A stretch of 64,000 nucleotides of DNA from JAYFQE01 sp034927345 (GTDB lineage Bacteria > Bacillota > Clostridia > Saccharofermentanales > UBA5734): NCBI GenBank assembly GCA_034927345.1, contig JAYFQE010000011.1, positions 1-64,000 of the forward strand, read 5' to 3'. The notes under the pieces are model-generated. The model worked only from the letters and a program-made list of their open reading frames with translations, had not been told where the DNA came from and did no database searches. Shown one piece after another: positions 1 through 10,229 of the stretch; position 1 is the stretch's first letter; the number at the start of each line of letters is the position of its first letter. The translations under genes and the position numbers were made by a program.

Positions 1-824
1 TTGACATGGTCCAGATCTCCGTTGGTTTTGTAGACATATTCCCGGATGGTGTCTGCCGGATCGGTTCCCAGCGCAAGCGTGATCTTCCAGATCCGGCCGT
101 ACGCGTCATAGGCATAGCCAAGCTTGCGCAGCGTATTGTCCTTGCTGTAGTTGATTTGAGTCACCCGGTTGGCATTGTCATAAGTGTAATTGACGCTTAA
201 GCCGCCGTTTTGCAGGTCTCCTTCAACGATTTGACAGGCACGCCCCATATTGTCATAGGAATAGGCGGTCGATTCCTGGGTTGAACTTCTGTAACTGCTG
301 CTTAACGTCAATTGGCCGTTGGCGTTATATTCATAGACGATGTAATCATCGCTGGGATTTGCCGGATTTTCTGCCGCTTCGTAATAATCGACGCGGGTGT
401 TCCGGCCCAAGCAGTCATATGTGTATTTCTCCTTGGTGCTGTCATTGCGGGTGACGAGCGTCACCTGCCCGTTGGCATCATAGGCATACCCGGTCAGTAT
501 CTCGGCGCTGTCGCCCGTATCGCCGGCGTTGAGGTCCTTGACCTTGTGTCCGAGCGTGTCAAACCAGGTCTGTGTCACGTGCCCTTCGGCATCGGTCACG
601 CTGTTTTTTATGTACCCGCCTTCTTCAATATCGTATGTGTAGCTTGTGGTTAACGTATGGGTACCGACCGCCTGGGAAACGCCGGTCAGTCTCGAGTCGC
701 CGTCATAGGCATATTGTGTGGTATGATTTTCGCCGTCTGTTGCGCTGAGTTTATTCCCCATTAAGTCATAGGTAAACGTCGATTGGATATTTTCGCCGGT
801 CGGATCGACAATGGTCCTGGTCGT
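1..824 (-). pseudogene. RHS/YD-repeat protein, 5'-truncated fragment running off the left edge
   Basis: The minus strand is open from position 824 to position 1. It encodes repeated YD motifs of the RHS family, such as YAYDGDSRLTGV, YTYDCLGRNTRVDYY, YSYDNMGRACQIV and YAYDAYGRIWKIT. RHS proteins form large beta-barrel shells on the cell surface or around toxins. Here the reading frame is closed on its upstream side by an in-frame TAA at 825-827, and no ribosome binding site or start codon precedes the repeats. The frame begins directly in RHS-like text (TRTIVDPTGEN). So the N-terminal part of the gene is missing, and the break abuts the promoter of the next gene. The 3' end lies outside the window. 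It could be a silent C-terminal cassette used for recombination or a decaying remnant. Confidence 0.85.
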
Positions 825-833
825 TTACAATCC

Positions 834-862
834 TTGCCCGGCGCGGGAAAAAGTGTTAAGAT
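834..862 (+). promoter_or_regulatory. Promoter of the LacI-family regulator
   Basis: TTGCCC (834-839) and TAAGAT (857-862) are separated by 17 bp and lie just upstream of a palindromic operator and the start at 901. The spacing is optimal and both boxes are close to the sigma-A consensus. Confidence 0.55.
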
Positions 863-880
863 ATGCAAAACGTTTTGTAT
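863..880. promoter_or_regulatory. Probable LacI-family operator (autoregulation)
   Basis: ATGCAAAACGTTTTGTAT is an almost perfect palindrome centred on CG. This is the typical architecture of LacI/GalR operators. It begins directly after the -10 box and ends 20 bp before the regulator's start codon, so binding there would block its own transcription. Confidence 0.7.
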
Positions 881-900
881 CAGGAAATGAGGGATCCGTC

Positions 901-1917
901 ATGGGATCATTAACCATTAAAGATATTGCCAAAATGGCCGGCGTTTCGCCGACTGTCGTTTCTTTTGTTATTAACGGGAAAAAAGGCGTCAGCCCGGCGA
1001 CCCGTGAAAAGGTTCTCAAAATCGTTGAACAGACGCAGTTTAAACCCAGCATCAGCTCCCGCCGGCTGATCATGAAGAAGAGCTTTAATATCGGCATCGT
1101 CATGGCCAACGATTCTTCGCCGTTCAGCAATCTTTTTTATTTCGAAATTGCCCGCGGGCTGTTGGAACGGAGTAAAGTTTACGGTTATAACGTTATTTTT
1201 ACCGATATCCGACAAAGCGGGAAGGATCTGCAATTGCCGGGCATCATTGAGAATCAGGATACGGACGGGATCATTTTCTTTCAGGACGCCCAGAGTTCTT
1301 TCTTGCAGGAGATCGAAAACCGCGGCATTCCTTGCGTCGTCATCGACGCGCATCCGGATCAGGAAGAATTTGCTATGATCAAAGTTGACTATGAATGCGC
1401 CGCCCGTACCGCTACCGAATTTTTGATCAGTTACGGCCATCAACAGATCGCTTTTATCAGTTCCAGTTTCGTGCCGAATTTTTATACTCAGGTGTTTAAC
1501 GGTTACCGGCAGGCTATGTCCCATCACGGCTTGGCGATTCCTTCCGGCTGGATCCAGATGGACGCGGTCGAGGAACAATCGGCTTATGCTTGTATGGAAC
1601 GGATTTTCCAGTCCGGCGAGATGCCGACGGCCGTTTTCTGCGCCACCGACCTGTTCGCGATCAGCGCTATGAAATGCGCCCGCGCCCACGGGATGCGGAT
1701 TCCGGAGGATCTGTCTTTTATCGGGATTGACGACATTTTGCTCTCTCAATATATTGAACCGGCTTTGACTACCGTTCGGATCGATAAAGCAGACATGGGC
1801 GGATTGGCCATGGATATGATCATCCGCCGCATCAACGGCGAAAAACCGGAGTGTCTGACAGTCGCTTCCGATCATCTGATCATCCGCGATTCTGTCCGTC
1901 ATTTCAAGGAGGCCTGA
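901..1917 (+). CDS. LacI/GalR-family transcriptional regulator
   Basis: A DNA-binding repressor of 338 residues. Residues 4-50 (LTIKDIAKMAGVSPTVVSFV and following) are a classic LacI helix-turn-helix with hinge. Residues 60-330 form a periplasmic-binding-protein-like sensor domain (NIGIVMAND, DGIIFF, FIGIDDILLSQYIEPALTTV). The ATG at 901 is preferred over an upstream ATG at 811, because the protein then starts at the helix-turn-helix and the palindromic operator at 863-880 stays outside the gene. The downstream gene begins 5 bp after its stop and takes its ribosome binding site (AAGGAGG) from the end of this gene, so the two are coupled. The effector is unknown. A sugar is likely, given the mutarotase-like partner. 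Confidence 0.9.
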   Translation: MGSLTIKDIAKMAGVSPTVVSFVINGKKGVSPATREKVLKIVEQTQFKPSISSRRLIMKKSFNIGIVMANDSSPFSNLFYFEIARGLLERSKVYGYNVIFTDIRQSGKDLQLPGIIENQDTDGIIFFQDAQSSFLQEIENRGIPCVVIDAHPDQEEFAMIKVDYECAARTATEFLISYGHQQIAFISSSFVPNFYTQVFNGYRQAMSHHGLAIPSGWIQMDAVEEQSAYACMERIFQSGEMPTAVFCATDLFAISAMKCARAHGMRIPEDLSFIGIDDILLSQYIEPALTTVRIDKADMGGLAMDMIIRRINGEKPECLTVASDHLIIRDSVRHFKEA

Positions 1918-1922
1918 TAACC

Positions 1923-2843
1923 GTGATTACCCGCGAAGAACGATCATATCGAGGCTGGCCGCAGGTGCTTCGTTTGGCCAATGACCAGGTCGAGCTGCTT
2001 ATGCCGGCGGCGTTTGGTCCCCGCGTCCTTCATTTTAGCTATCTGAGCGAGCCTAATCTTTTTTACGAATCAACAGAAGACAACAGCCGGACCGGCGGAG
2101 AGCAATGGCGTATTTATGGCGGACACCGGCTGTGGCACAGTCCGGAGCAGATGGGCCGGACTTATTGTCCAGACAACAATCCGGTCGATGTTCGCGAGAT
2201 CGAGAACGGTTTAGTCCTGACTCAGTCCGAAGAGCCCGCTACCCGACTGCAGAAGAGCCTGGCTGTCGTTTTGGAGCCGTCCGGCAGCCGGGTTGAGGTT
2301 ATCCACCGTATTAAAAATTGCGGCTTATGGCCGGTTGTTCTTTCCGCCTGGGCGATTTCGGCCATGGCGCCCGGCGGCTGCTCTATAGTCCGGCCGCGGC
2401 CGCATCAGGCCGAGGATCCCTGTCTGCCGAATCTGGGCTTAAGCTTTTGGCCTCATACACTTTTAGGGGATCCGCGTTTTATCTGCGACGGCGAACTGAT
2501 CCGGCTGCGCCAGGACACCGGTATACAGAGGCCTTTTAAAGTCGGCCTTTGCTGCGATGCCCGGTGGGTTGCCTATCAGAATCAAGGTTATATCTTCATC
2601 AAACAATACGACCGGCAGCAGGATCTGCCTTATCCGGATCATGGTTCGTCGATCGAATTATATACCTGCGGTCAGTTTTCTGAAATCGAGACCCTGGGGC
2701 CGCTGCAGAACCTGGCGCCCGGCGAGACAGCCGAACACCGGGAAACCTGGCAGATCTGGAAAACAGCAGGATCCGGAGCCCGGACCCGGCCGGAGGATGT
2801 GGATGCCGAAACCATCGACAGGCTAAAAGCGCTGGATCGCTGA
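1923..2843 (+). CDS. Galactose mutarotase-like protein (DUF4380-type)
   Basis: A 306-residue protein whose N-terminal half carries text of the aldose-epimerase-like DUF4380 family: AAFGPRVLHFSY, then WRIYGGHRLWHSPE near residue 65. Such proteins have a beta-sandwich sugar-binding fold, but their substrates are mostly unknown. I chose the GTG start at 1923 because the AAGGAGG inside the end of the LacI gene is correctly spaced for it, whereas an upstream ATG at 1851 lies deep inside the LacI gene. It is the second gene of a two-gene unit with the LacI-type repressor, so it is probably induced by the sugar that the repressor senses. There is no signal peptide, which suggests a cytoplasmic protein. 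Its 3' end faces the DUF1003 gene, 10 bp away. Confidence 0.7.
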   Translation: MITREERSYRGWPQVLRLANDQVELLMPAAFGPRVLHFSYLSEPNLFYESTEDNSRTGGEQWRIYGGHRLWHSPEQMGRTYCPDNNPVDVREIENGLVLTQSEEPATRLQKSLAVVLEPSGSRVEVIHRIKNCGLWPVVLSAWAISAMAPGGCSIVRPRPHQAEDPCLPNLGLSFWPHTLLGDPRFICDGELIRLRQDTGIQRPFKVGLCCDARWVAYQNQGYIFIKQYDRQQDLPYPDHGSSIELYTCGQFSEIETLGPLQNLAPGETAEHRETWQIWKTAGSGARTRPEDVDAETIDRLKALDR

Positions 2844-2853
2844 ATTGCGCCGC

Positions 2854-3567
2854 CTATTTGGCCTTGCTGCGCAACATCAGTTCCTCCAGCATTTCCAGTT
2901 GGATTTGCTGAGTTTCCAGTAAATTCTGCCATTGCTGGTTGATCATGTGATCAAGTTTCTCGTTTAGGTGGCGGATTTCCAGTTCGGCTTTTAAATTAAC
3001 TTTATAATCGTGTTCGGAACGCAGCCGGTCTTTCGATTCCTGACGGTTCTGGCTCATCATAATGATCGGCGCCTGAATCGCCGCCAGGCATGATAATAAT
3101 AAATTCAACAGAATGAAGGGATAAGGGTCAAAGACTTTATAAATAAGGGCCAGGGAATTGATAGCGATCCAAATCAGAATAACCGAACCGAAAATAATAA
3201 TAAATTTCCAGCTGCCGCCAAAAGTGGCGACCTTGTCGGCCACGCGGGCGCCGAGATCCAGCCGGTTCTCAAATTCGCTGTTGATGTTTTGCGACAAGAG
3301 CTCCTGTTCGGTAAGACTGTGGGCGACTTCGGTTTCCAGTTCAGATAATTCGCCGCGTTCATGAGTTAGAATTTCTTTGATATGTTCCGTCCGGTAATGA
3401 TTCAGGTCGGCGTAACAGATAAACCCGTTTTCGGACCAATCCGGGTTTTCTTCTTTAATCGTTTGCGTTACCGATTGGGCAATCGACCGCGCCGGTATTA
3501 ATTCCGTTTCATTCATGAATTTATGACAAATCTGGCAGATCTGTTTCGGTTGAATGGTTCTGGACAT
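2854..3567 (-). CDS. DUF1003 family membrane protein
   Basis: A 237-residue protein. The N-terminus has a CQICHKFM motif (two cysteines spaced as in a metal-binding knuckle). The middle has two membrane segments (WKFIIIFGSVILIWIAINSL and the PFILLNLLLSCLAAIQAPII region) typical of DUF1003. The C-terminus is a charged helix, probably a coiled coil (RSEHDYKVNLKAELEIRHL). The ATG at 3567 is chosen because GGAGGAAATAATC stands directly before it, while a longer frame to 3756 has no such site. The function of DUF1003 proteins is unknown. It is divergent from gnd and shares a 206-bp intergenic region with it. Confidence 0.85.
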   Translation of the reverse strand: MSRTIQPKQICQICHKFMNETELIPARSIAQSVTQTIKEENPDWSENGFICYADLNHYRTEHIKEILTHERGELSELETEVAHSLTEQELLSQNINSEFENRLDLGARVADKVATFGGSWKFIIIFGSVILIWIAINSLALIYKVFDPYPFILLNLLLSCLAAIQAPIIMMSQNRQESKDRLRSEHDYKVNLKAELEIRHLNEKLDHMINQQWQNLLETQQIQLEMLEELMLRSKAK

Positions 3568-3773
3568 GATTATTTCCTCCTCTGTGATAACAATGACGTT
3601 CGTGGAGCGGCCATCCATGGCTTTTGATTTTAATATAATCGTTTTCCCGGAATTGTTAAAGAGTCTGGTTTCACTCAAGTTTATGATATCAGACAAGCGA
3701 TGCAATTTAACGGATAATGCGGTAAAATGATGACAAATAGTTTTATCGGGTTGCACATAAGGAGGAAATTATC

Positions 3774-5243
<1,470 letters not shown>

Positions 5244-5274
5244 AGATCCCGATAGAAATTAAGGAGGGAGAGAA

Positions 5275-6111
5275 ATGAAAATGTACGATTGCCATCTGCA
5301 CTTGAGCACAAGCCCCGGCCAGGACAGCCCGGAAGCGCTTGTTGAGAAAATCCACGCGGCAGGGCTTGCCGGAGCGGCGGTTCTGAGCGATCCTCCGAAT
5401 TCTTTCATCGGAAACGGTGAAAAGGTGAAAAGCACCCGGGAACGTTTTGACCTTCTTTTCGCCACGACAGATCAGGATCCCGGCCTTTATCCGTTTTACT
5501 GGATCGATCCGACGGAGCCAACGGCTCTTGAGCAAGTCGATATGGCCGTGGAGCGCGGCGTCGTCGGGTTCAAAGTCATTTGCAACAGCTTTTTCCCGGG
5601 CGATGGCAGACCCATGCAGGTTTGGACGTACATTGCCTCTAAAAACAAGCCCATTCTTTTCCATTCCGGAATTTTGTACGGCTATGCCGCCGACTCGCAG
5701 TATAACAGGCCGGTCGGTTTTGAACCGCTGCTCTTCATACCCGGACTCAAGTTTGCCATGGCCCATATTTCATGGCCCTGGTGTGATGAGCTGATGGCCG
5801 TTTTCGGAAAATGGAACGCCCTTAAGGCAAACGTAACCCTTGGCGATCAGATCGCGGAGATGTATATCGACGTCACGCCCGGCACGCCGCCGATATATCG
5901 CGAAGACGCTCTTAAGAAGCTTTTTTTCATCGGATATGAGAGGACTGCCAATATTATGTTCGGCGTGGATAACATCGCGTCGCAGTACAATACGCAGTAT
6001 GCCAAGGATTGGATCGGGCGCGATCTGGCTATATACGAGAAACTGGGCATATCTAAAGAACAGATTGAAAGCGTATTCAGCGGCGCTTTTATGAGATTCA
6101 TAGGACGGTGA
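5275..6111 (+). CDS. Amidohydrolase-family metal-dependent hydrolase
   Basis: A 278-residue TIM-barrel protein of the amidohydrolase_2 type. MYDCHLHLS at the N-terminus carries the HxH metal pair, FHSGILYGY near residue 125 gives a further histidine, and FGVDNIASQYN near residue 225 has the conserved aspartate of the barrel. The ribosome binding site AAGGAGGGAGAGAA precedes ATG 5275. It lies 31 bp behind gnd and is followed by two terminator hairpins. The substrate cannot be read from the sequence. Lactonases and decarboxylases of sugar-acid pathways belong to the same superfamily, which would suit the gnd context, but this is inference. Two further amidohydrolase genes occur at 22474-23978. 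Confidence 0.75.
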   Translation: MKMYDCHLHLSTSPGQDSPEALVEKIHAAGLAGAAVLSDPPNSFIGNGEKVKSTRERFDLLFATTDQDPGLYPFYWIDPTEPTALEQVDMAVERGVVGFKVICNSFFPGDGRPMQVWTYIASKNKPILFHSGILYGYAADSQYNRPVGFEPLLFIPGLKFAMAHISWPWCDELMAVFGKWNALKANVTLGDQIAEMYIDVTPGTPPIYREDALKKLFFIGYERTANIMFGVDNIASQYNTQYAKDWIGRDLAIYEKLGISKEQIESVFSGAFMRFIGR

Positions 6112-6140
6112 TTCCGGTCCGAATGATCTGCCTGTCATCA

Positions 6141-6181
6141 AAAACGGCATAACCGATATGAAAATCAGTTATGCCGTATTT
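6141..6181 (-). terminator. Terminator hairpin, probably for hppA
   Basis: The arms CGGCATAAC (6145-6153) and GTTATGCCG (6168-6176) form a 9-bp stem flanked by A and T runs on both sides. On the minus strand the hairpin is followed by TTTTTG, so it fits as the hppA terminator. It may work in both directions. Confidence 0.75.
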
Positions 6182-6202
6182 TATCCGGGTGCTTAACCCC
6201 TG

Positions 6203-6233
6203 ATCCGCCCCGGAAAACCGGGGCGGATTTTTG
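6203..6233 (+). terminator. Strong intrinsic terminator after the amidohydrolase gene
   Basis: ATCCGCCCCGG (6203-6213), an AAAA loop and CCGGGGCGGAT (6218-6228) form a perfect 11-bp stem followed by TTTTT. It ends the gnd-amidohydrolase transcript on the plus strand. Confidence 0.85.
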
Positions 6234-6272
6234 TACGTTAAGGGAATGTCGCAAATCCGGGTTTGCCGCTGC

Positions 6273-8315
6273 TTAATGGAACAGCGAGAAAGCCATGAAC
6301 AGCGACGCGGACAGCGATGAAACCAGTGATACAACGGTGATCTGGGTATTCAGGGACGGGCCGGCGGTATCTTTGAACGGATCGCCGACGGTATCGCCGA
6401 TGACAGCGGCCTTGTGAGCCAGAGAACCCTTACCGCCGAAGTGGCCGGACTCGATGTACTTCTTGGCGTTGTCCCACATGCCGCCGGCATTGGACATCAA
6501 CAGCGCCAGCAACAGGCCGGAGGTGATATTGCCGGCCAGGAAGCCGCCTATGGCATGAACGCCGCCGATAAAGCCGACAGCCAAAGTCACCAGGATAGCC
6601 ATCAGGCCGGCCGGAATCAATTCCTTCAGCGCGCCGATGGTTGCAATATCAATGCATTTGTTGTAATCCGGCTTGACGCCTTCTTTGCCTTCCTTCAGGC
6701 CGGGGATCGTGTCGAACTGGCGGTGGATTTCACCAACCATACGCTGGGCATTGCGATCGACGCCCATGATCAGCATGGCTGAGAAAACCGCCGGGACCGC
6801 GATGCCGACCATCAAGCCGAAGAAGACCAGCGGATCCAGAATATCAAATGCCAGATTTGTTTCGCCGGCTTTTTGCAGGATTTCCTGATATGCGGCCAGC
6901 AAAGCGATAACCGTCAAACCGGCGGCGCCGATGGCGAAGCCCTTGGTAATGGCTTTTGCCGTGTTTCCGGCAGCGTCAAGATCATCGGTAATTTCCAGCA
7001 CTTTGTCGCCCAGCTTGCCCATTTCGGCCAAGCCGCGGGCGTTGTCGACGATCGGGCCGTACGCGTCGTTGGAAATGATCATGCCGACAACAGCCAACAT
7101 GCCGATGGCTGCCAGACTGATGCCAAATAATGAATAATCGGCGCCCAGAGGCTGACAGACTTTATAAGCAGCCAATGAAGCGCCGGCAATGCCGATGATG
7201 GCCGGGAAAGAACTCAGGAGGCCATATGAGAAGCCGCTGAGGATTGTGAAAGCCGGTCCGCTTTGGCAAGCGCGGGCTACGTTCTCGACCGGTTTGCCGG
7301 TATCGGAGGTAAACAATTCGGATGTAAAGCCAATGATTACGCCGGCCAACATGCCGATAGCCGTTGCCAGCCAGAGATGGATGTCGAATTTAAAGATCAA
7401 GGTCGCAGCCAGGGTCAGAACAAAGAAAATCAAATTGGTTATATAAGTACCTCTGTTCAGAGCCTTGCCAGGATTTCCTTTATCGCCGACACGGGCGATC
7501 AGGACGCCAATGATCGAAGCCAGAAGTCCGATACCGCCAAAACAGAAGATGATGTCGACTTGCTTCATGGGGATAGCCAGAATAATGGCGGCAGCCAGAG
7601 CCGCGATCTGGGAATCAAACAAATCGGCGCCCATACCGGCGACATCGCCGACATTATCGCCGACATTATCAGCGATAACAGCCGGATTACGCGGGTCATC
7701 CTCGGGGATGTCCAATTCGACTTTGCCAACCAGATCAGCGGATATGTCCGCAGTTTTCGTGAAGATACCGCCGCCGGCTTTGGCAAACAAAGCCAGGGAG
7801 CTGGCGCCAAAGCTGAAAGCCAGGACAATTTCCGGGTCCTCCGGGAAAGCCATATGCAGGACGGCGGCGCCCAGCAAGCTGGTGCCGACTACGGCCATGC
7901 CCATGACGGCGCCGCCGCGGAAACCGGCCATAAATGACGGAGCCAAACCTTTACGGGCTGCGCTGGCCGCTTTGACATTAGCGATCGTGGAAACGCTGAT
8001 GCCGACCCAGCCGGCTAATGCTGAAAGCACTGAACCCATAATATAGGACAAAGCCATCATGACATTTTCCAGGGGTTCGCCTTTCCAGATTGGGGCTGGG
8101 AAAAAGAGAATAATCAAAATAACAGCTACAGCAGCAAAACGAGCCAGCATCTTATACTCGGTCTTTAAAAACGTGTAGGCGCCGGCGCGGATCAAGCCGC
8201 CAATTTCGGCAATATTGCCCTCTGCTGTCGGCAGGGCGTTTACCCAGTGGTAAAAATACGCGGCCACACCGAAAGCAAGAAATGACACAATGATGGAGAA
8301 AATCGGCCAAAGCAT
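6273..8315 (-). CDS. hppA: Membrane-bound proton-translocating pyrophosphatase, probably K+-independent
   Basis: Couples hydrolysis of pyrophosphate to pumping of H+ (or Na+) across the cytoplasmic membrane. It is a 680-residue multi-span protein. The substrate site includes ADLVGKVELDIPEDDPRNPA followed by DNVGDNVGDVAGMGADLFDS, and a second acidic site is GDTVGDPFKDTAGPSLN near the C-terminus. In the diagnostic segment AAGNTAKAITKG, a lysine and a threonine occupy the positions that in K+-dependent enzymes hold alanine and glycine/alanine. This is the known mark of K+-independent enzymes. The start at 8315 is preferred because GAAGGA is well placed and the first membrane helix begins there. 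It has its own promoter and follows the purA-guaA-pyrG operon, whose biosynthetic reactions include the PPi-releasing GuaA step. Confidence 0.96.
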   Translation of the reverse strand: MLWPIFSIIVSFLAFGVAAYFYHWVNALPTAEGNIAEIGGLIRAGAYTFLKTEYKMLARFAAVAVILIILFFPAPIWKGEPLENVMMALSYIMGSVLSALAGWVGISVSTIANVKAASAARKGLAPSFMAGFRGGAVMGMAVVGTSLLGAAVLHMAFPEDPEIVLAFSFGASSLALFAKAGGGIFTKTADISADLVGKVELDIPEDDPRNPAVIADNVGDNVGDVAGMGADLFDSQIAALAAAIILAIPMKQVDIIFCFGGIGLLASIIGVLIARVGDKGNPGKALNRGTYITNLIFFVLTLAATLIFKFDIHLWLATAIGMLAGVIIGFTSELFTSDTGKPVENVARACQSGPAFTILSGFSYGLLSSFPAIIGIAGASLAAYKVCQPLGADYSLFGISLAAIGMLAVVGMIISNDAYGPIVDNARGLAEMGKLGDKVLEITDDLDAAGNTAKAITKGFAIGAAGLTVIALLAAYQEILQKAGETNLAFDILDPLVFFGLMVGIAVPAVFSAMLIMGVDRNAQRMVGEIHRQFDTIPGLKEGKEGVKPDYNKCIDIATIGALKELIPAGLMAILVTLAVGFIGGVHAIGGFLAGNITSGLLLALLMSNAGGMWDNAKKYIESGHFGGKGSLAHKAAVIGDTVGDPFKDTAGPSLNTQITVVSLVSSLSASLFMAFSLFH

Positions 8316-8413
8316 TCGCAAATTCCTTCTTTCTGATACACACAAAATACAGAATTAAGGTGAGTTGTTCAATAATAATCCGCAGTATGTCGCAACTGTG
8401 GATCGATCATTTG

Positions 8414-8502
8414 AAATTGGCCAATTTGGCATAACTATACCATATTTTACAAGGATATGGCAATGCATTAAAACAAATTTCGCCAAAATTACCAATTTGG
8501 CG
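8414..8502 (-). promoter_or_regulatory. hppA promoter flanked by TTTGGC inverted repeats
   Basis: On the minus strand TTGCCA and TATAGT stand 18 bp apart (about 8435-8465). The perfect palindrome AAATTGGCCAATTT (8414-8427) lies on the downstream side of this promoter and an imperfect inverted repeat, CGCCAAAATT..AATTTGGCG (8481-8502), on the upstream side. Both contain CCAATTTGGC (8421-8430 and 8492-8501), 71 bp apart. The arrangement suggests two binding sites for one regulator. Confidence 0.5.
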
Positions 8503-8529
8503 CAGTTGATTTGGAACAATGACCAAAAC

Positions 8530-8560
8530 GCAAAACCGAGGCTGCGTAAGCGGCCCCGGT
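8530..8560 (-). terminator. Terminator of the purA-guaA-pyrG operon
   Basis: On the minus strand, CCGGGGC and GCCTCGG arms with loop CGCTTACGCA are followed by TTTTGCGTTTT. It lies about 20 bp after the pyrG stop. Confidence 0.7.
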
Positions 8561-8578
8561 CTTGACGTCAACTGGATT

Positions 8579-10186
8579 CTACCGGCTGAAACGGAGCTTA
8601 CGGTATTCATGCGCCGCCTTGACAAAGCCGGCGAATAACGGATGCGGACGGTTGGGCCGGGATTTGAACTCCGGATGGAACTGACAGCCGACAAACCAGG
8701 GATGATCGGGCAATTCCATCATCTCGACGATCCGATTATCCGGCGATGTGCCGCTGATCAACATGCCGCCGGCCGTCAACGCATCGCGAAAATCGTTATT
8801 GACTTCGTAGCGGTGGCGGTGGCGTTCGTGAATCAGACTTTCCTGATAAACGGAATAAGCTTTCGACTGCTCGTTCAGCACACAGGGGTACTGCCCCAGA
8901 CGCATGGTGCCGCCCATTTGGTCGACATCCATCTGTTCCGGCATCAGATCGATAACCGGATAGCGGGTCTGCGGCTGGAATTCAGCGCTGTGCGCATCTT
9001 GAAAGCCCAGAATATGGCGGGCAAATTCGATAATCGCAATCTGCATACCCAGGCAAATGCCAAAATAAGGCACTTTATGTTCCCGGGCATACTGGGCGGC
9101 CAGGATCTTGCCTTCGATACCCCGGGTGCCGAAGCCGCCCGGAACCAGAATGCCGTCGACATCGGATAAGCAGGAATCTACCGTATCTTCCGTCACATCG
9201 TCGGCATCGATCCACTTGATTTCCACCCGGCCCCGGATGCCGGCGCCGCCGTGAGTCAAGGACTCGACGATGCTCAGATATGAGTCGTGCAGCGCGGCAT
9301 ACTTGCCGACCAGGGCAATCTGGACCTTGTGCTCGGGATTAATCAGCGCGTCGACCATCTCGCGCCAGGCTTTCAGATCCGGCTCGACAGCCGGGAATCC
9401 GAAACGGCGGCAGACAATCTCAGCCAGCCCTTCTTTCTCCAGGGCAAGCGGAACGGCATATAAAAGCGGCAGATCCAGATTTTCAATGACACAGTCTTGC
9501 GGAACATTGCAGAATAAAGCGATTTTGCTTTTCAGCTCGTGGCTGATGGGGATCTCGGAACGACAGACGATGATATCCGGCTGAATACCCAGACTGAGCA
9601 AGTCTTTGACGCTGTGCTGGGTCGGTTTTGTTTTTTGTTCGTGGGAAGCAGCGAGATAAGGAACCAGCGTGACATGGATGAACAGGCAATTCTGACGGCC
9701 GACTTCGGCGGCAAACTGCCGGGTTGCCTCGATAATCGGCAGGCCCTCGATATCGCCGATCGTACCGCCGATTTCGACAATCGCCACATCATATCCGGCT
9801 TTGCCTTTTCTGATCCGGTCCTTGATTTCGTTGGTAATATGCGGGATGACCTGGACTGTGCCGCCCTGGTAATCGCCCTTGCGCTCTTTCTGGATAACGG
9901 CCCAGTAGATCCGGCCGGAAGTAACATTGCTGTTCTGCGACAGACTCTCGTCGATAAAACGTTCGTAATGCCCCAGATCCAGATCGGTTTCCGCGCCGTC
10001 ATCGGTAACATACACCTCGCCATGCTGGTAAGGATTCATGGTCCCCGGATCGACATTCAGATAAGGATCGAATTTCTGCATGGTTACCCGGATACCCCGG
10101 GCTTTCAGCAAACGGCCCAAAGACGCGGCCGTAATTCCTTTTCCCAGTCCCGAAACGACTCCTCCGGTTACAAAAATGTACTTCAT
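8579..10186 (-). CDS. pyrG: CTP synthase (glutamine-hydrolysing)
   Basis: Makes CTP from UTP, ATP and glutamine. The 535-residue length is normal. The N-terminal synthetase domain starts MKYIFVTGGVVSGLGKGITA, and the C-terminal class I glutamine amidotransferase has its nucleophile cysteine in YFGICLGMQ and its histidine-glutamate pair in HPEFKSRP. The ATG at 10186 is selected because GGAGG lies 7 nt before it. Another ATG 6 bp upstream touches the ribosome binding site, and the longer frame has no site. It is the third gene of purA-guaA-pyrG and starts 43 bp after guaA. Confidence 0.98.
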   Translation of the reverse strand: MKYIFVTGGVVSGLGKGITAASLGRLLKARGIRVTMQKFDPYLNVDPGTMNPYQHGEVYVTDDGAETDLDLGHYERFIDESLSQNSNVTSGRIYWAVIQKERKGDYQGGTVQVIPHITNEIKDRIRKGKAGYDVAIVEIGGTIGDIEGLPIIEATRQFAAEVGRQNCLFIHVTLVPYLAASHEQKTKPTQHSVKDLLSLGIQPDIIVCRSEIPISHELKSKIALFCNVPQDCVIENLDLPLLYAVPLALEKEGLAEIVCRRFGFPAVEPDLKAWREMVDALINPEHKVQIALVGKYAALHDSYLSIVESLTHGGAGIRGRVEIKWIDADDVTEDTVDSCLSDVDGILVPGGFGTRGIEGKILAAQYAREHKVPYFGICLGMQIAIIEFARHILGFQDAHSAEFQPQTRYPVIDLMPEQMDVDQMGGTMRLGQYPCVLNEQSKAYSVYQESLIHERHRHRYEVNNDFRDALTAGGMLISGTSPDNRIVEMMELPDHPWFVGCQFHPEFKSRPNRPHPLFAGFVKAAHEYRKLRFSR

Positions 10187-10229
10187 GTGCATCCTCCCTG
10201 CTATTGATCTCACAGTTTGCTCTTCCGGC

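Noticed and set aside
6..653. Two plus-strand frames at the left edge
   Set aside because: They lie opposite RHS-repeat coding sequence and have no ribosome binding site.
910..1902. Long open frame on the minus strand opposite the LacI gene
   Set aside because: It has no ribosome binding site or family-like sequence, and the opposite strand encodes a clear LacI protein. It is a by-product of codon bias.
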